Below are positions 25,298 through 33,411 of a stretch of DNA of 33,411 nt, in pieces (positions within the stretch are counted from its first letter, which is position 1; every line of letters starts with the position of its first letter). The stretch comes from CAZFCK01 sp964517355. Lineage in GTDB: Bacteria; Desulfobacterota; Desulfovibrionia; Desulfovibrionales; Desulfovibrionaceae. A program made the position numbers and the translations under genes. The stretch lies in NCBI GenBank assembly GCA_964517355.1, contig CAZFCK010000023.1, positions 1 to 33,411 of the forward strand, in the 5' to 3' direction. The notes below the pieces were generated by a model. It was not told where the DNA came from, did no database searches, and saw nothing but the letters and a program-made list of their open reading frames with translations.

Positions 25298-27049
25298 ATG
25301 CTGACGATCACAATAGACGGAAAAACGACACAAGTGCCCCAGGGCTCGATGATTCTCGACGCTGCCAAAAAGCTCGACATAGACATCCCGACCTTGTGTC
25401 ATATGAAACTTGATGACTTGAATTATGAAAACAATACCGCTTCATGCCGCATCTGCGTTGTCGAAGTCGAGGGCAGACGGAACCTGGCCCCTGCCTGCGC
25501 AACGCCCGTTATGGACGGCATGCAAGTGAAAACCAATACGTTGCGGGTCTTGAACGCGCGCCGTACGGTATTGGAACTGATGCTTTCCGACCACCCCAAG
25601 GATTGCCTCGTCTGTCTCAAGTCGGGCAATTGCGAATTGCAGGATCTCGCGCATAAGTTCGGGATTCGCGAAACGCCGTACGAAGGCGAACAGTCCAGTT
25701 ACCGCACGGATGTCTCACCCGCCATTGTGCGCGACATGAACAAATGCGTCATGTGCCGCCGTTGCGAGGCCATGTGCAATGAAGTCCAGACTTGCGGCGT
25801 TCTGTCCGGCGTGAATCGCGGTTTTTCCGCAGTCGTCGGCCCGGCGTTCGATATGCAATTGTCCGAAACCGTCTGCACCAACTGCGGCCAGTGCGTGGCC
25901 GTCTGTCCTGTGGGCGCGCTGATTGAGAACGATCATACCTGGAAGGTCATCCAGGCCTTGACCGATCCGGACAAGATCGTGGTTGTGCAGACCGCCCCCG
26001 CCGTGCGTGCGGCCTTGGGCGAGATGTTCGACATGGAGGCGGGCATATGCGTGACCGGTAAAATGGCCGCCGCATTGCGCCGCATCGGTTTCGACTATGT
26101 TTTCGATACCGATTTCGCGGCCGACCTGACGATTATGGAAGAAGGCACCGAGTTTCTTGATCGCTTGACGCGCTTCCTGGGCGGCGACGCCTCCGTCAAA
26201 CTGCCCATCCTGACTTCCTGCTGTCCTGCCTGGATCAAGTTCTATGAGCATAATTACTCCGACGTGCTCGACATGCCTTCCTCGGCCAAGTCGCCGCAGC
26301 AGATGTTCGGCTCCATCGCCAAGTCGTATTTCGCCGAGCTGTTGAAGATCAACAGAGAGAAAATGGTCGTGGTTTCGGTCATGCCGTGTCTGGCCAAGAA
26401 GTTTGAGCACACGCGGCCTGAATTCAGTGTCGACGGCAATCCTGACGTGGATATCGTTATCTCCACGCGCGAACTGGGCAATCTGATCAAGCAGATGAAT
26501 ATCGACTTCGTCGCCTTGCCTGACGAAGATTTTGATCAGCCCTTGGGCGAGTCCACCGGCGCCGCCCCCATCTTTGGCGCCACGGGCGGTGTGCTTGAGG
26601 CTGCATTGCGCACGGCATATGAAGTCGCTACCGGCCAGACCCTGCCCAGCGTGGATTTTGAGTCCGTCCGCGGCATTGAAGGGTTGCGCACCGCGGAAGT
26701 GCAGGTCGGTCCCCACACATTGAAGGTCGCCATTGCCCACGGTTTGGGCAATGCACGCCGGATTATGGAAAAGGTACGCTCCGGGGAGGAGCAATACCAC
26801 ATTATCGAAGTTATGGCCTGCCCCGGCGGATGTGTCGGAGGTGGCGGCCAGCCCTACCATCACGGCAATGCGGAACTCATCAAGAAACGCGCTCAGGCTC
26901 TTTATAAGGAAGACGCCGACAAGCCGCTCCGCAAGTCCCACGAGAATCCGTACATCGTAGAATTGTACGAAAAGTATCTGGGCAAGCCTTTGGGTGAGAA
27001 ATCGCATCATCTGTTGCACACGCATTACGTGCAACGTCAACGGTTGTAA
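25298..27049 (+). CDS. hndD: Hnd catalytic subunit, [FeFe] hydrogenase
   Basis: 583 residues, reversible H2 formation. From the N-terminus: a [2Fe-2S] domain (TLCHMKL, ASCRICVVEVEG), the His-Cys [4Fe-4S] segment (DHPKDCLVCLKSGNCELQ) and two [4Fe-4S] clusters (KCVMCRRCEAMC, VCTNCGQCVAVCP). The H-cluster domain has all three signatures: TSCCPAW (306-312), MPCLAKK (from 362) and MACPGGCVGGGGQP (from 506). Every expected cysteine is present. The protein ends with a short C-terminal extension typical of the soluble NAD-linked type. AAGGAGG lies about 9 bases upstream. Hydrogenase maturases (HydE, HydF, HydG) are not in the window. Confidence 0.97.
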   Translation: MLTITIDGKTTQVPQGSMILDAAKKLDIDIPTLCHMKLDDLNYENNTASCRICVVEVEGRRNLAPACATPVMDGMQVKTNTLRVLNARRTVLELMLSDHPKDCLVCLKSGNCELQDLAHKFGIRETPYEGEQSSYRTDVSPAIVRDMNKCVMCRRCEAMCNEVQTCGVLSGVNRGFSAVVGPAFDMQLSETVCTNCGQCVAVCPVGALIENDHTWKVIQALTDPDKIVVVQTAPAVRAALGEMFDMEAGICVTGKMAAALRRIGFDYVFDTDFAADLTIMEEGTEFLDRLTRFLGGDASVKLPILTSCCPAWIKFYEHNYSDVLDMPSSAKSPQQMFGSIAKSYFAELLKINREKMVVVSVMPCLAKKFEHTRPEFSVDGNPDVDIVISTRELGNLIKQMNIDFVALPDEDFDQPLGESTGAAPIFGATGGVLEAALRTAYEVATGQTLPSVDFESVRGIEGLRTAEVQVGPHTLKVAIAHGLGNARRIMEKVRSGEEQYHIIEVMACPGGCVGGGGQPYHHGNAELIKKRAQALYKEDADKPLRKSHENPYIVELYEKYLGKPLGEKSHHLLHTHYVQRQRL

Positions 27050-27063
27050 GGCATTGGAAAAAA

Positions 27064-27110
27064 GCCGGCTGGAGCGGGGGTGGACGTTCTCGCAATCCGC
27101 TCCAGCCGGC
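27064..27110 (-). terminator. 14-bp hairpin with T-run on the minus strand
   Basis: GCCGGCTGGAGCGG pairs perfectly with 27097-27110 around a 19-base loop. It is 14 bases after hndD, yet there is no T-run on the hnd strand. AAAAAA precedes it (27058-27063), so as an intrinsic terminator it faces the minus strand. It may still protect the 3' end of hnd mRNA. Confidence 0.6.
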
Positions 27111-27164
27111 AATCGGGGTCGTAAGGGGGTTTGAGAAACGGAAGCAATATTTGACGTACCCTTA

Positions 27165-27231
27165 GGTGAATTTCCCTGTCGCAAACTTTTTTCCAGGTGG
27201 TATGCGTTGAATGAAGACGGGGAAATTCACC
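27165..27231. repeat. Long inverted repeat (16-bp arms)
   Basis: GGTGAATTTCCCTGTC (27165-27180) and 27216-27231 are inverted copies with one mismatch, separated by 35 bases. There is no T-run outside. It could be two operator half-regions for the neighbouring regulator or a structured RNA. Confidence 0.6.
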
Positions 27232-27652
27232 GCCACAATGCGTTAAGATTCTTTCCTCCGGATAGACAATGCCCTTTGCCGACAACGCCACGGGGGCAGT
27301 AGCCCATAATTTGTTACGGTATTTGGAAACCTGGAAAAGTGATTCAGTAAAACCTTTACGCATTTTTTTGTTGCGCAGGCGTATGGCGCATGGTCCGCAA
27401 AAATGAATGGCGATGCCGGGAAACAGCGTTGAACGGCAGTGCGTAAAAGGGCCTTACCGGCCGGAACGGGGGGCAATATCCCAGCAAGATGAAACATTGA
27501 ACGAGACGTACAAGTTGAACAAGGTGGATTCGCCGCATTGACCTGCCTAACCAAAGGAGACTGTGACGCAGATGCACGATTTTGCAAAGGACAGTCCATT
27601 TATTGGCGCTGGCTCTGGACAAACATCTGCTGTTTGCGGGAGGAGACGATTC

Positions 27653-28426
27653 GTGATCGCAGGATTGGAAGTAAAGGGGGGGCGTGTGCCGCGAAAAGTT
27701 GGAACCATAACCGGCCAGCCAGGCGGAAGCCGGTGCGAGCAGGTTGTGGCCACCTTGAAACAGGATATCATCTCGCAACGTCTGCGCCCCGGCGATGTTT
27801 TGCCCAGCGAGGAGGATTTGGCCAAACAGCTCGGCGTCAGCCGTCCCCTGTGCCGTGAAGCGTTGACTATCTTAAAGGCGCAGGGCTACCTCGAGGCTCG
27901 GCGCGGCGTGAATGGCGGCACCTTTGTCAAGGATCTCATAGAATCCAGGGAATTGGGCACAATGTTGCTCGATCTTATTCTTATGGGGCGGTTGAGCGTG
28001 CAGGATCTCGGCAACACCCGCCTTCTGGTGGAACCAAGGGCGGCGCAATTGGCTGCACAAAATGCGTCTTCAAAAGATTTGCAGAAGCTCAACGATTTGA
28101 CGGAAGCGACTTTGAAGGTGGCCGACAGAGGGCAGCGTTTGGCGTTGGAAACGGAATTTCATGTCACTATCGGAGAACTCAGCGGAAATCCCTTTTACGC
28201 CTTCCTTATTCGAAATCTCCTGGCATTCAGCGATACATTTCTGGCCATGTGCTCAACAGAAGCGCACAATGGCGAAGAAACGCATAATCCATTTGCGCAT
28301 AGGGAAATAATGACGGCGTTGTTGAGCCGCAGTCCCGAAGCGGCTTACGAGCAAATGTACATTCACGTTTCCCAAACAAAAACGGTGCTCATGATTGAAG
28401 AGCGCAAGCTGCATAACCGGCGCTAG
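27653..28426 (+). CDS. GntR-family regulator, FadR subfamily (FCD domain)
   Basis: 257 residues from the GTG at 27653. The winged helix-turn-helix spans VVATLKQDIISQRLRPGDVLPSEEDLAKQLGVSRPLCREALTILKAQGYL, then the wing RRGVNGGTFV. An all-helical FCD domain follows, with LVEPRAAQLAA, ETEFHVTIGELSGNPFY and a late FAHREIMTALL, supplying the usual Asp/His metal-ligand pattern in part. FadR-type regulators sense organic acids. I prefer 27653 because GGGAGG lies about 9 bases upstream; a GTG at 27563 would add 30 residues. It could control hnd, adh or a distant operon. Its TAG stop lies inside the first CTAG of R1 copy 4. Confidence 0.87.
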   Translation: MIAGLEVKGGRVPRKVGTITGQPGGSRCEQVVATLKQDIISQRLRPGDVLPSEEDLAKQLGVSRPLCREALTILKAQGYLEARRGVNGGTFVKDLIESRELGTMLLDLILMGRLSVQDLGNTRLLVEPRAAQLAAQNASSKDLQKLNDLTEATLKVADRGQRLALETEFHVTIGELSGNPFYAFLIRNLLAFSDTFLAMCSTEAHNGEETHNPFAHREIMTALLSRSPEAAYEQMYIHVSQTKTVLMIEERKLHNRR

Positions 28427-28529
28427 AGCATCTCACGCTTGAAAAGCGCTAGATGCTCTTATGCATTTCCCTGGAACAATTGGAAATTGTTTCAGGGGAG
28501 AGCCTTGTTTCAAGGCGAAAATGCGCTAG
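28423..28529 (+). repeat. R1 repeat, copy 4
   Basis: A full copy bounded by CTAG on both sides (28423-28426 and 28526-28529). The left CTAG holds the gntR stop codon. All three hairpins are intact. The bases after it (AAAATG ... CATTTTTT, 28520-28537) form a further small hairpin with a T-run, so this copy may also terminate gntR transcription. Confidence 0.95.
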
Positions 28530-28729
28530 CCATTTTTTATTGGAGCTCCACCCCAAACCCCGCCAGGGAGGAACGCCTCCCGGGCCCCGCGGCGGCATGC
28601 GTAACGTCGCACATGTACTGCCGGATTATACCGTAAAAATAATCTGCCGGAAGCGTTGCTCTTTCAAATTCGCAATGCTCTACAACGGCAGATCGCCGGC
28701 ATGAAGTCGGACTTGCGGATGACTTGGAG

Positions 28730-29632
28730 TTATCCGGCATCAATATGCACGCAGTTGCGCCCCCTTTCCTTGCTTAGGTAGACTTGCTTGTCCGCCCGGC
28801 CGACCACGGATGCGGATGGTTCGCCCGTGATGGCGATTGCGCCGCCAAATGAGGCCGTGACCTGGATTGTGGCTCCGTCATAATCCAGCCAGCTGTTTGC
28901 GATGAGCATACGCAACCGTTCCGCCATGGTGGTCAAAGCGACCGCATTGATATTTGGGGCAATGACAAGAAATTCCTCTCCCCCCCATCGGCACGTCGCA
29001 TCCAATGGGCGCAAGCCTTTGGCCAGCGTTTGCGCCACCATGCGCAATACCAGGTCGCCCACGTTGTGCCCCCACGAATCGTTGACTTTTTTGAAGAAAT
29101 CGATGTCGACGAACAAGACCCCGTACGGCACCTGACTCTCTTGGTGCGCCTTTTCGTAGTTTTGCAAGGTCAATTCGGCATAACGCCGGTTGCCGATGCC
29201 GGTCAGCTTGTCTCGCAAGACTTCCTGACGCAGCTCTTCAAGCTCTTGTAACAAATCAATGTTTTTAGAATTGTCGGAAAAGATTTCCACGGCGCCGATG
29301 ATGCGTCCCTCTTCATCGTACATGGGCGAGGCGCGCACTGAAACAGGGATGCGGTGGCCGGATTTGTGGTGCATGAAGACATCGACTTCGCGGACCTGCG
29401 CGTCCTGCATAGTGGCGGCTAAGGGGCAGCCTTTGAGGCAAAGTTGGGTGCCCTGCGTATCGACGTGGCGCAGTACATTGTCGGCGCAACTTTTACCGAT
29501 GACCTCGCTCGCCAAGTAGCCGCTGATGCGTTCCGCGGCTTTGTTCCAATAGGTCACACGGCGTTCTCGATCAACGAAATATACGCCATCTGCCATAGAA
29601 TCAAGGAGGTTATGATAAAATTTCTGGTCCAT
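28730..29632 (-). CDS. PAS-GGDEF diguanylate cyclase
   Basis: A 300-residue cytoplasmic protein making cyclic di-GMP from two GTP. A PAS domain (about 5-125) carries a Cys cluster (SCADNVLRHV, LCLKGCPL). A short coiled coil (LLQELEELRQEVLRDKLTGIGNRR) leads to a GGDEF domain with the active GGEEF motif. The product-inhibition I-site RPLD lies five residues before it, so it should be active and feedback-inhibited. GGAGG is 8 bases before the ATG. It is convergent with gntR. The Cys-PAS could sense redox or a metal, by analogy with similar PAS domains; this is an inference. Confidence 0.93.
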   Translation of the reverse strand: MDQKFYHNLLDSMADGVYFVDRERRVTYWNKAAERISGYLASEVIGKSCADNVLRHVDTQGTQLCLKGCPLAATMQDAQVREVDVFMHHKSGHRIPVSVRASPMYDEEGRIIGAVEIFSDNSKNIDLLQELEELRQEVLRDKLTGIGNRRYAELTLQNYEKAHQESQVPYGVLFVDIDFFKKVNDSWGHNVGDLVLRMVAQTLAKGLRPLDATCRWGGEEFLVIAPNINAVALTTMAERLRMLIANSWLDYDGATIQVTASFGGAIAITGEPSASVVGRADKQVYLSKERGRNCVHIDAG

Positions 29633-30011
29633 GGCGTTTTCCTCCAGGAGACGGACATGTAAGCGGCATACCGGCGGTGAGCGAATTTACATGTAACGAA
29701 CGTGCAATAAGAGTATCATGTTGTGATCTGAAAAAAAACTTGTTCATCCACGTTGTCCGAAAAAAAGGATTCATGAGCCTACGTTCAATTCATAAAAGTA
29801 TAGGAATGGGAGAGCGCGAGAGGGGAAAACCTTTGAAAAGGGTTTCCCCTCTCGCATTTTTTAACAAGTATTGTTGAAACACGCCCCAGGTCCCTTTTTG
29901 CGTCTTGTTTTCCATAGGTGGCGCCTTGAGGCGTTTTGCCCGATGGTGTATGCCGTAACTCGTATACATCTTTAGGCTTGGCTCCGCACTGCCAGCCATG
30001 CGAGACAACAC
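29633..30011. other. Divergent intergenic region with orphan terminator
   Basis: 379 bases between the minus-strand cyclase and the plus-strand STAND regulator. It contains a TTACATGTAA palindrome near 29685-29694 and the plus-strand terminator at 29821-29864. No gene is recognised. Confidence 0.55.
29821..29864 (+). terminator. Strong intrinsic terminator with no plus-strand gene upstream
   Basis: GCGAGAGGGGAAA pairs with TTTCCCCTCTCGC (13 bp, with further pairing inside), followed by ATTTTTT. It reads on the plus strand. The core resembles the hairpin of repeat R2. Confidence 0.82.
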
Positions 30012-33000
30012 ATGAAACAGGTTGCTTCCCATGTGCCCCGCTCCAAGCTGGTTCCGGCTCTCGCGCAGTCGCTGTTGGAGCGGCGGCGTTTGCATGAGCT
30101 TTTACGGCCGTTGCCGCACCGGCGCGTGGCCCTGGTGATCGCCGGCGCGGGCAGCGGCAAGACGACATTCGTAGCCCATGCCTTGCGCTCTCTGGCCATG
30201 GATCACGTATGGTACGGTCTGGACGACAATGATCAGGACAGCCGTTACTTTCTGCAAGGTCTTCTCTGCGCACTTCGTAAACGGCAGCCGAATTTCGGCG
30301 GGGCATTGCCGCGACTGCTCCACCAGTTCGATCCCTTTTTGCGAGCCGGACCCTCGCAACGCGAGGCCCTTTTTCAGCAGGGGGGGCTCCTTGACGCGCT
30401 GATTCAGGCGTTGGAGACGGACATCCAGGAGCATATGGCTTTGGTGCTGGATGACTTTCACCTTCTCCATGAAGGGCGTGAGGATTGTCCGGTTCCTGAG
30501 GCGTTGGAATATCTGCTCGCCCGCCTGCCCCGTACCGTGCATCTGGTCATCATAAGCCGCATGCTGCCGCCATTGCGGTTGTCTCGCTTGCGCGCCGCGC
30601 GGGAAGTGTTGGACATCGGACCTGGAGAGCTGGCTTTCACTCGCGACGAAGCTCTGGATCTCTGCCGTATGCTTGCGCCTGGAAATGCCGGGCCGCAGCT
30701 GGTGGAGGGGCTCCTTGCCCGTACCGAGGGCTGGGCGGCCGCCTTGGTGCTGGTCTGTAACGATTCCATGCGCTCTCCGGCAACTGCGGAGCGCATGGCG
30801 TCGAGCGGTGCGCCCTTCTCCGAAAGTTCGCTCCGGCAGTATATCGAAGAAAACGTTTTTTTGCCCCAGCCCGAAGAGGTGCGGGTATTCATGCTGCGCA
30901 CGGCAATGGCGCCCTGCCTTGAGCCGGGGCTATGCGACGCGCTGTGCGGTCCCGGTTCGCGCGCCGTTCTGGAACGCCTTGGGGTCAGTTGTTTGTTGCT
31001 TCTCACGCATCAGGGTGACGAACGCCATGTGCGCTATCATCACCTCTTACGCTCCTTTCTTCTGGATAAGGCCTCTGTTCTTTTGGGGGAAAAGGAATGC
31101 GCCGTCTTGCGGCAACGTGCCGGGGATTATTTCGCCGCGCGGAACGACATGCAAAACGCACTGGAGCAGTATCTCGCCGCAGGCTCGTACGATAGTTTGT
31201 GTAAGGTCCTGTCCGGACTGGTGCTCAGCGACCTTGCCCACTGCTCCTTTTCCCTGGTGGTTAAAGCCGTGGAACTTCTGCCCCCCGTTTTCCTGGAACG
31301 ATATCCTGCCGCCATGCTTCTGCGGGCGCGCCTCGATTCCTGGCGGGGCGACAAGCCCAAGGCCTTGGGCGGGTTGCAGCGGTCGTTGAGGCTGCTGGAG
31401 GCTTGCGGCGAGCAGCGGGGAAAGGTTCACTGCCTGAAAGACATGGCCTTTTTCCGCTACCTCACCGGGGATGTGCGGGGCGCTTATGAAACCCTGGGCA
31501 GTCTGTGGCCGGAGCAGGGTCTGGATACATGGTTTTACGGCGAGGTGGGAGGACTTCTGGTTTTTTTCGCGGCCTTGCTGGGGCGATTCCAGGAGGCCTC
31601 GGCCTGGCGCGACACGTCCTTGCTGCGTATATCCCATCGAGAGGGCACCCCCGCGCTTTTGGCGCGCCAATGGATTCTGTTTTGCGACAGCGTGCGCCAG
31701 CAGATGGCGGGAGATTTTTCCGGAGCAGCCGTGAGGCTCGAACGCGCGCGGGAGAGCTTCGGCGAGGCCGGGGCCGATTTCCTTTTGCCCATAGTCTGTA
31801 TGCAAACTTCCCTCAACGAGTTGTTGCTGGGGCGCCCCTCGACGGGACTGGAATTTGCCGCGCAGGGCCTCCGGTTGGCGAGGCGGCTCGGCATATCCGA
31901 TCATCAACTCGCCTGGCTTTTGTACGTCAAGGCCGGCAATTCCCTTCTGGCGGGAGACGAGGCGACGGCTGTGCGCTGCATGCATGAAGCGCAGGAAATT
32001 TTCATCGCTCTCGGCAACCCGTGGGGGCAATCTTCTGTGCGCGAACTTTTCGCACGGGTGGTTCTGCGTCAGGGCCGCCGCGCCGAGGCGGTGGAAGAAC
32101 TGCATGCGGCTATCGAGCTGCTCCGGGGCACGGGGCTCGTCGTCCACCAGAATCAACTCCGCCTGTCCTTGGCGGAGACGCTCCTCGGACATGGGCGGGA
32201 AGGTTCGAGGCCGAGGGCCGCGCATATTGAGGAAGCCGCCGCCGTGCTTGAGGCCGTGGACCTCTCCGGCGACGCCTCCTCGTTCAACCGCTTTCGGTAT
32301 GGCGCATTGCGCGGCGTAGTCGCGGCGCATGGCGGGCTGTGGTTGGAGGCCGGGGAATGGGTGGCGGCCGCTCTGGATGTGGCCGAGGAACGCGGATACG
32401 CGGCGTGGTTCGCCCCTTTCGGGGACATGCTGCCCGGTACAAGCCCTGAAGGCGAGCCGTGGACCAGATTGCGCGCCATGGCCGCGCGCCTGCCTCGCGG
32501 CGGGAGCGTTGCCGTGGAATCCGCGAACGCGCCGCAGCGGTTGCTCGTGACCTGTCTGGGGGATTTCAGGGTCTGCGTGGGAGAGCGGGAACTGCCCCAA
32601 GATGCGTGGCGCAACGCCAAGGCCAGGCGTATTTTTCAATATTTAGCGCTTTCGCATGAGCAAGATTTTATCCCCAAAGACACGCTGCTTGAACTTGTCT
32701 GGCCCGAGGAAGACCCCGCTTGTACGGCGGGACGTTTGCATGTGGCGCTGCATGCTGTCCGCCGCTTGTTGGAGCCCCAATTGCAAAGGGGGCAACACTC
32801 GGCGTATCTTGTACGTCGCGGCGATGCCTATCGTTTGGAGTTGGGGCCCGGAGGCGCGGTGGACGCGGCGCTGTTTCTCCAGGCCGTGGAGCAGGCCCGC
32901 CGCAGTGAGCACGTTTCCCCTGAACAGGCGCTGCGCCGGTATTTAGCGGCTGAAGCGTTATGCTCGGGAGAACTGCTGCCGGCGCAGATCCATGAGGAGT

Positions 33001-33329
33001 GGACGCACGACACGCGCTTGCGGGTGCGTTTCGCCCACAGTTCCAGCTTGTCCCGCATCATGCGGCTGCTCCAGGAGCGGCAGGAATGGGAAGCATGCGT
33101 GGCCTATGCCGAAAAGCATCTGGCTCTGGAAGAACATAGCGAGCCCACCTATCGCGCGCTCATGCGGTGCCGCGCCGCCATGGGCGATACCGCGGGCGCC
33201 GTTGCGGCCTATCGGCGCTGCGAAGAGGCCATCGTGCATGGCCTGGGCTATCCCCTGAGCCTGGAAACACAGACCTTGCGCACCCAATTGCAGCGAGACG
33301 GCCTGGGCGCGGTCCGGCAGGCTGGTTAA
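30012..33329 (+). CDS. MalT-like STAND ATPase with C-terminal SARP/BTAD transcriptional regulator
   Basis: A 1,105-residue regulator. The N-terminal NTPase has Walker A AGAGSGKTTF (K50) and Walker B ALVLDDFH (about residues 143-150), then a MalT-like winged-helix/arm region (YHHLLRSFLLDKA). A long helical TPR-like superhelix spans about 360-830. The C-terminus carries an OmpR-type winged helix (from RLLVTCLGDFRV, about 842-945) followed by a BTAD domain (about 950-1090). Unlike MalT, the DNA-binding part is SARP-type, not LuxR-type. In STAND proteins ligand binding drives ATP-dependent oligomerisation and promoter activation. The target genes and signal are unknown. The ribosome site (GAGAC) is weak. 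R1 copy 5 follows 30 bases after the stop. Confidence 0.88.
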   Translation: MKQVASHVPRSKLVPALAQSLLERRRLHELLRPLPHRRVALVIAGAGSGKTTFVAHALRSLAMDHVWYGLDDNDQDSRYFLQGLLCALRKRQPNFGGALPRLLHQFDPFLRAGPSQREALFQQGGLLDALIQALETDIQEHMALVLDDFHLLHEGREDCPVPEALEYLLARLPRTVHLVIISRMLPPLRLSRLRAAREVLDIGPGELAFTRDEALDLCRMLAPGNAGPQLVEGLLARTEGWAAALVLVCNDSMRSPATAERMASSGAPFSESSLRQYIEENVFLPQPEEVRVFMLRTAMAPCLEPGLCDALCGPGSRAVLERLGVSCLLLLTHQGDERHVRYHHLLRSFLLDKASVLLGEKECAVLRQRAGDYFAARNDMQNALEQYLAAGSYDSLCKVLSGLVLSDLAHCSFSLVVKAVELLPPVFLERYPAAMLLRARLDSWRGDKPKALGGLQRSLRLLEACGEQRGKVHCLKDMAFFRYLTGDVRGAYETLGSLWPEQGLDTWFYGEVGGLLVFFAALLGRFQEASAWRDTSLLRISHREGTPALLARQWILFCDSVRQQMAGDFSGAAVRLERARESFGEAGADFLLPIVCMQTSLNELLLGRPSTGLEFAAQGLRLARRLGISDHQLAWLLYVKAGNSLLAGDEATAVRCMHEAQEIFIALGNPWGQSSVRELFARVVLRQGRRAEAVEELHAAIELLRGTGLVVHQNQLRLSLAETLLGHGREGSRPRAAHIEEAAAVLEAVDLSGDASSFNRFRYGALRGVVAAHGGLWLEAGEWVAAALDVAEERGYAAWFAPFGDMLPGTSPEGEPWTRLRAMAARLPRGGSVAVESANAPQRLLVTCLGDFRVCVGERELPQDAWRNAKARRIFQYLALSHEQDFIPKDTLLELVWPEEDPACTAGRLHVALHAVRRLLEPQLQRGQHSAYLVRRGDAYRLELGPGGAVDAALFLQAVEQARRSEHVSPEQALRRYLAAEALCSGELLPAQIHEEWTHDTRLRVRFAHSSSLSRIMRLLQERQEWEACVAYAEKHLALEEHSEPTYRALMRCRAAMGDTAGAVAAYRRCEEAIVHGLGYPLSLETQTLRTQLQRDGLGAVRQAG

Positions 33330-33359
33330 TTCCAATTCCATTTCGAACAAACCATAATA

Positions 33360-33411
33360 CTAGAGCATCTCACGCTTGAAAAGCGCTAGATGCTCTTATG
33401 CATTTCCCTGG
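33360..33411 (+). repeat. R1 repeat, copy 5 (cut by window end)
   Basis: Starts with CTAG and is identical to copy 4 over hairpin 1 and the start of hairpin 2, until the window ends. It lies 30 bases after the stop of the STAND regulator, in the sense orientation. Confidence 0.93.

Larger units (their letters stand above)
27050..27652. other. hndD-gntR intergenic region
   Basis: About 600 bases holding two large inverted repeats (27064-27110 and 27165-27231). No gene is recognised; the minus-strand frames at 27243-27599 and 27356-27778 have no ribosome site. Confidence 0.55.

Noticed and set aside
25715..27184. 489-codon frame opposite hndD
   Set aside because: Antisense shadow of hndD, whose H-cluster motifs are complete on the plus strand.
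1..33411. tRNA, rRNA, CRISPR array or prophage
   Set aside because: No tRNA-like T-loop context, no regularly spaced direct repeats and no phage structural or integrase genes were seen.

Overview
The window looks like a chromosomal segment of a Desulfovibrionaceae sulfate reducer (Desulfovibrio/Bilophila type). This rests on gene content: a complete HndABCD-type electron-bifurcating [FeFe] hydrogenase operon, a B12-dependent ribonucleotide reductase, a molbindin (Mop), a DsrE-family protein, a 1,400-residue acyl-CoA dehydratase-activase-like protein and Cys-motif PAS proteins. Genus is an inference. Most genes are GC-rich, but about 15.2-18.0 kb and 21.1-22.2 kb are visibly richer in A+T.

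Left part. A minus-strand run reads right to left: a small YbjQ-like protein (6011-5643), an ADP-forming acyl-CoA synthetase fused to a GNAT acetyltransferase (5416-2720) and nrdJ (2554-314). Divergent from it is a PAS-PAS-PAS-GAF protein with no output domain (6279-8186), closed by a bidirectional terminator. Next comes a plus-strand operon of the large activase (9098-13330), a zinc-ribbon methyltransferase (13368-14159) and a DsrE-like protein (14180-14536). A small acidic protein of unknown function converges on it (14932-14615).

Middle. An AT-rich stretch carries a methyltransferase (15737-16369), a TetR regulator (17000-17593) and an iron-dependent alcohol dehydrogenase (17973-19175). 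Two nearly identical inverted operator-like sites lie between tetR and adh. Then come mop (minus), a cupin (plus) and a poorly coding 1.9-kb region.

Right part. hndA-hndB-hndC-hndD (22846-27049) forms a tight operon that would link NAD(P)H and ferredoxin to H2. It is followed by a GntR/FadR-type regulator, a divergently placed PAS-GGDEF diguanylate cyclase (minus) and a MalT-like STAND ATPase with a C-terminal SARP/BTAD DNA-binding module (30012-33329).

The most unusual signal is a roughly 105-bp dispersed element (here R1). There are five clear and two degenerate copies in 33 kb. Each clear complete copy folds into three consecutive hairpins, and diverged copies carry compensatory base changes. 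Its ends tend to lie at CTAG, and in two cases that CTAG supplies the stop codon of the neighbouring gene. A second repeat (R2), with 16-bp inverted ends, abuts R1 once and occurs once as a 198-bp MITE-like unit. Several intergenic hairpins and operator-like palindromes point to unannotated small RNAs and regulation.
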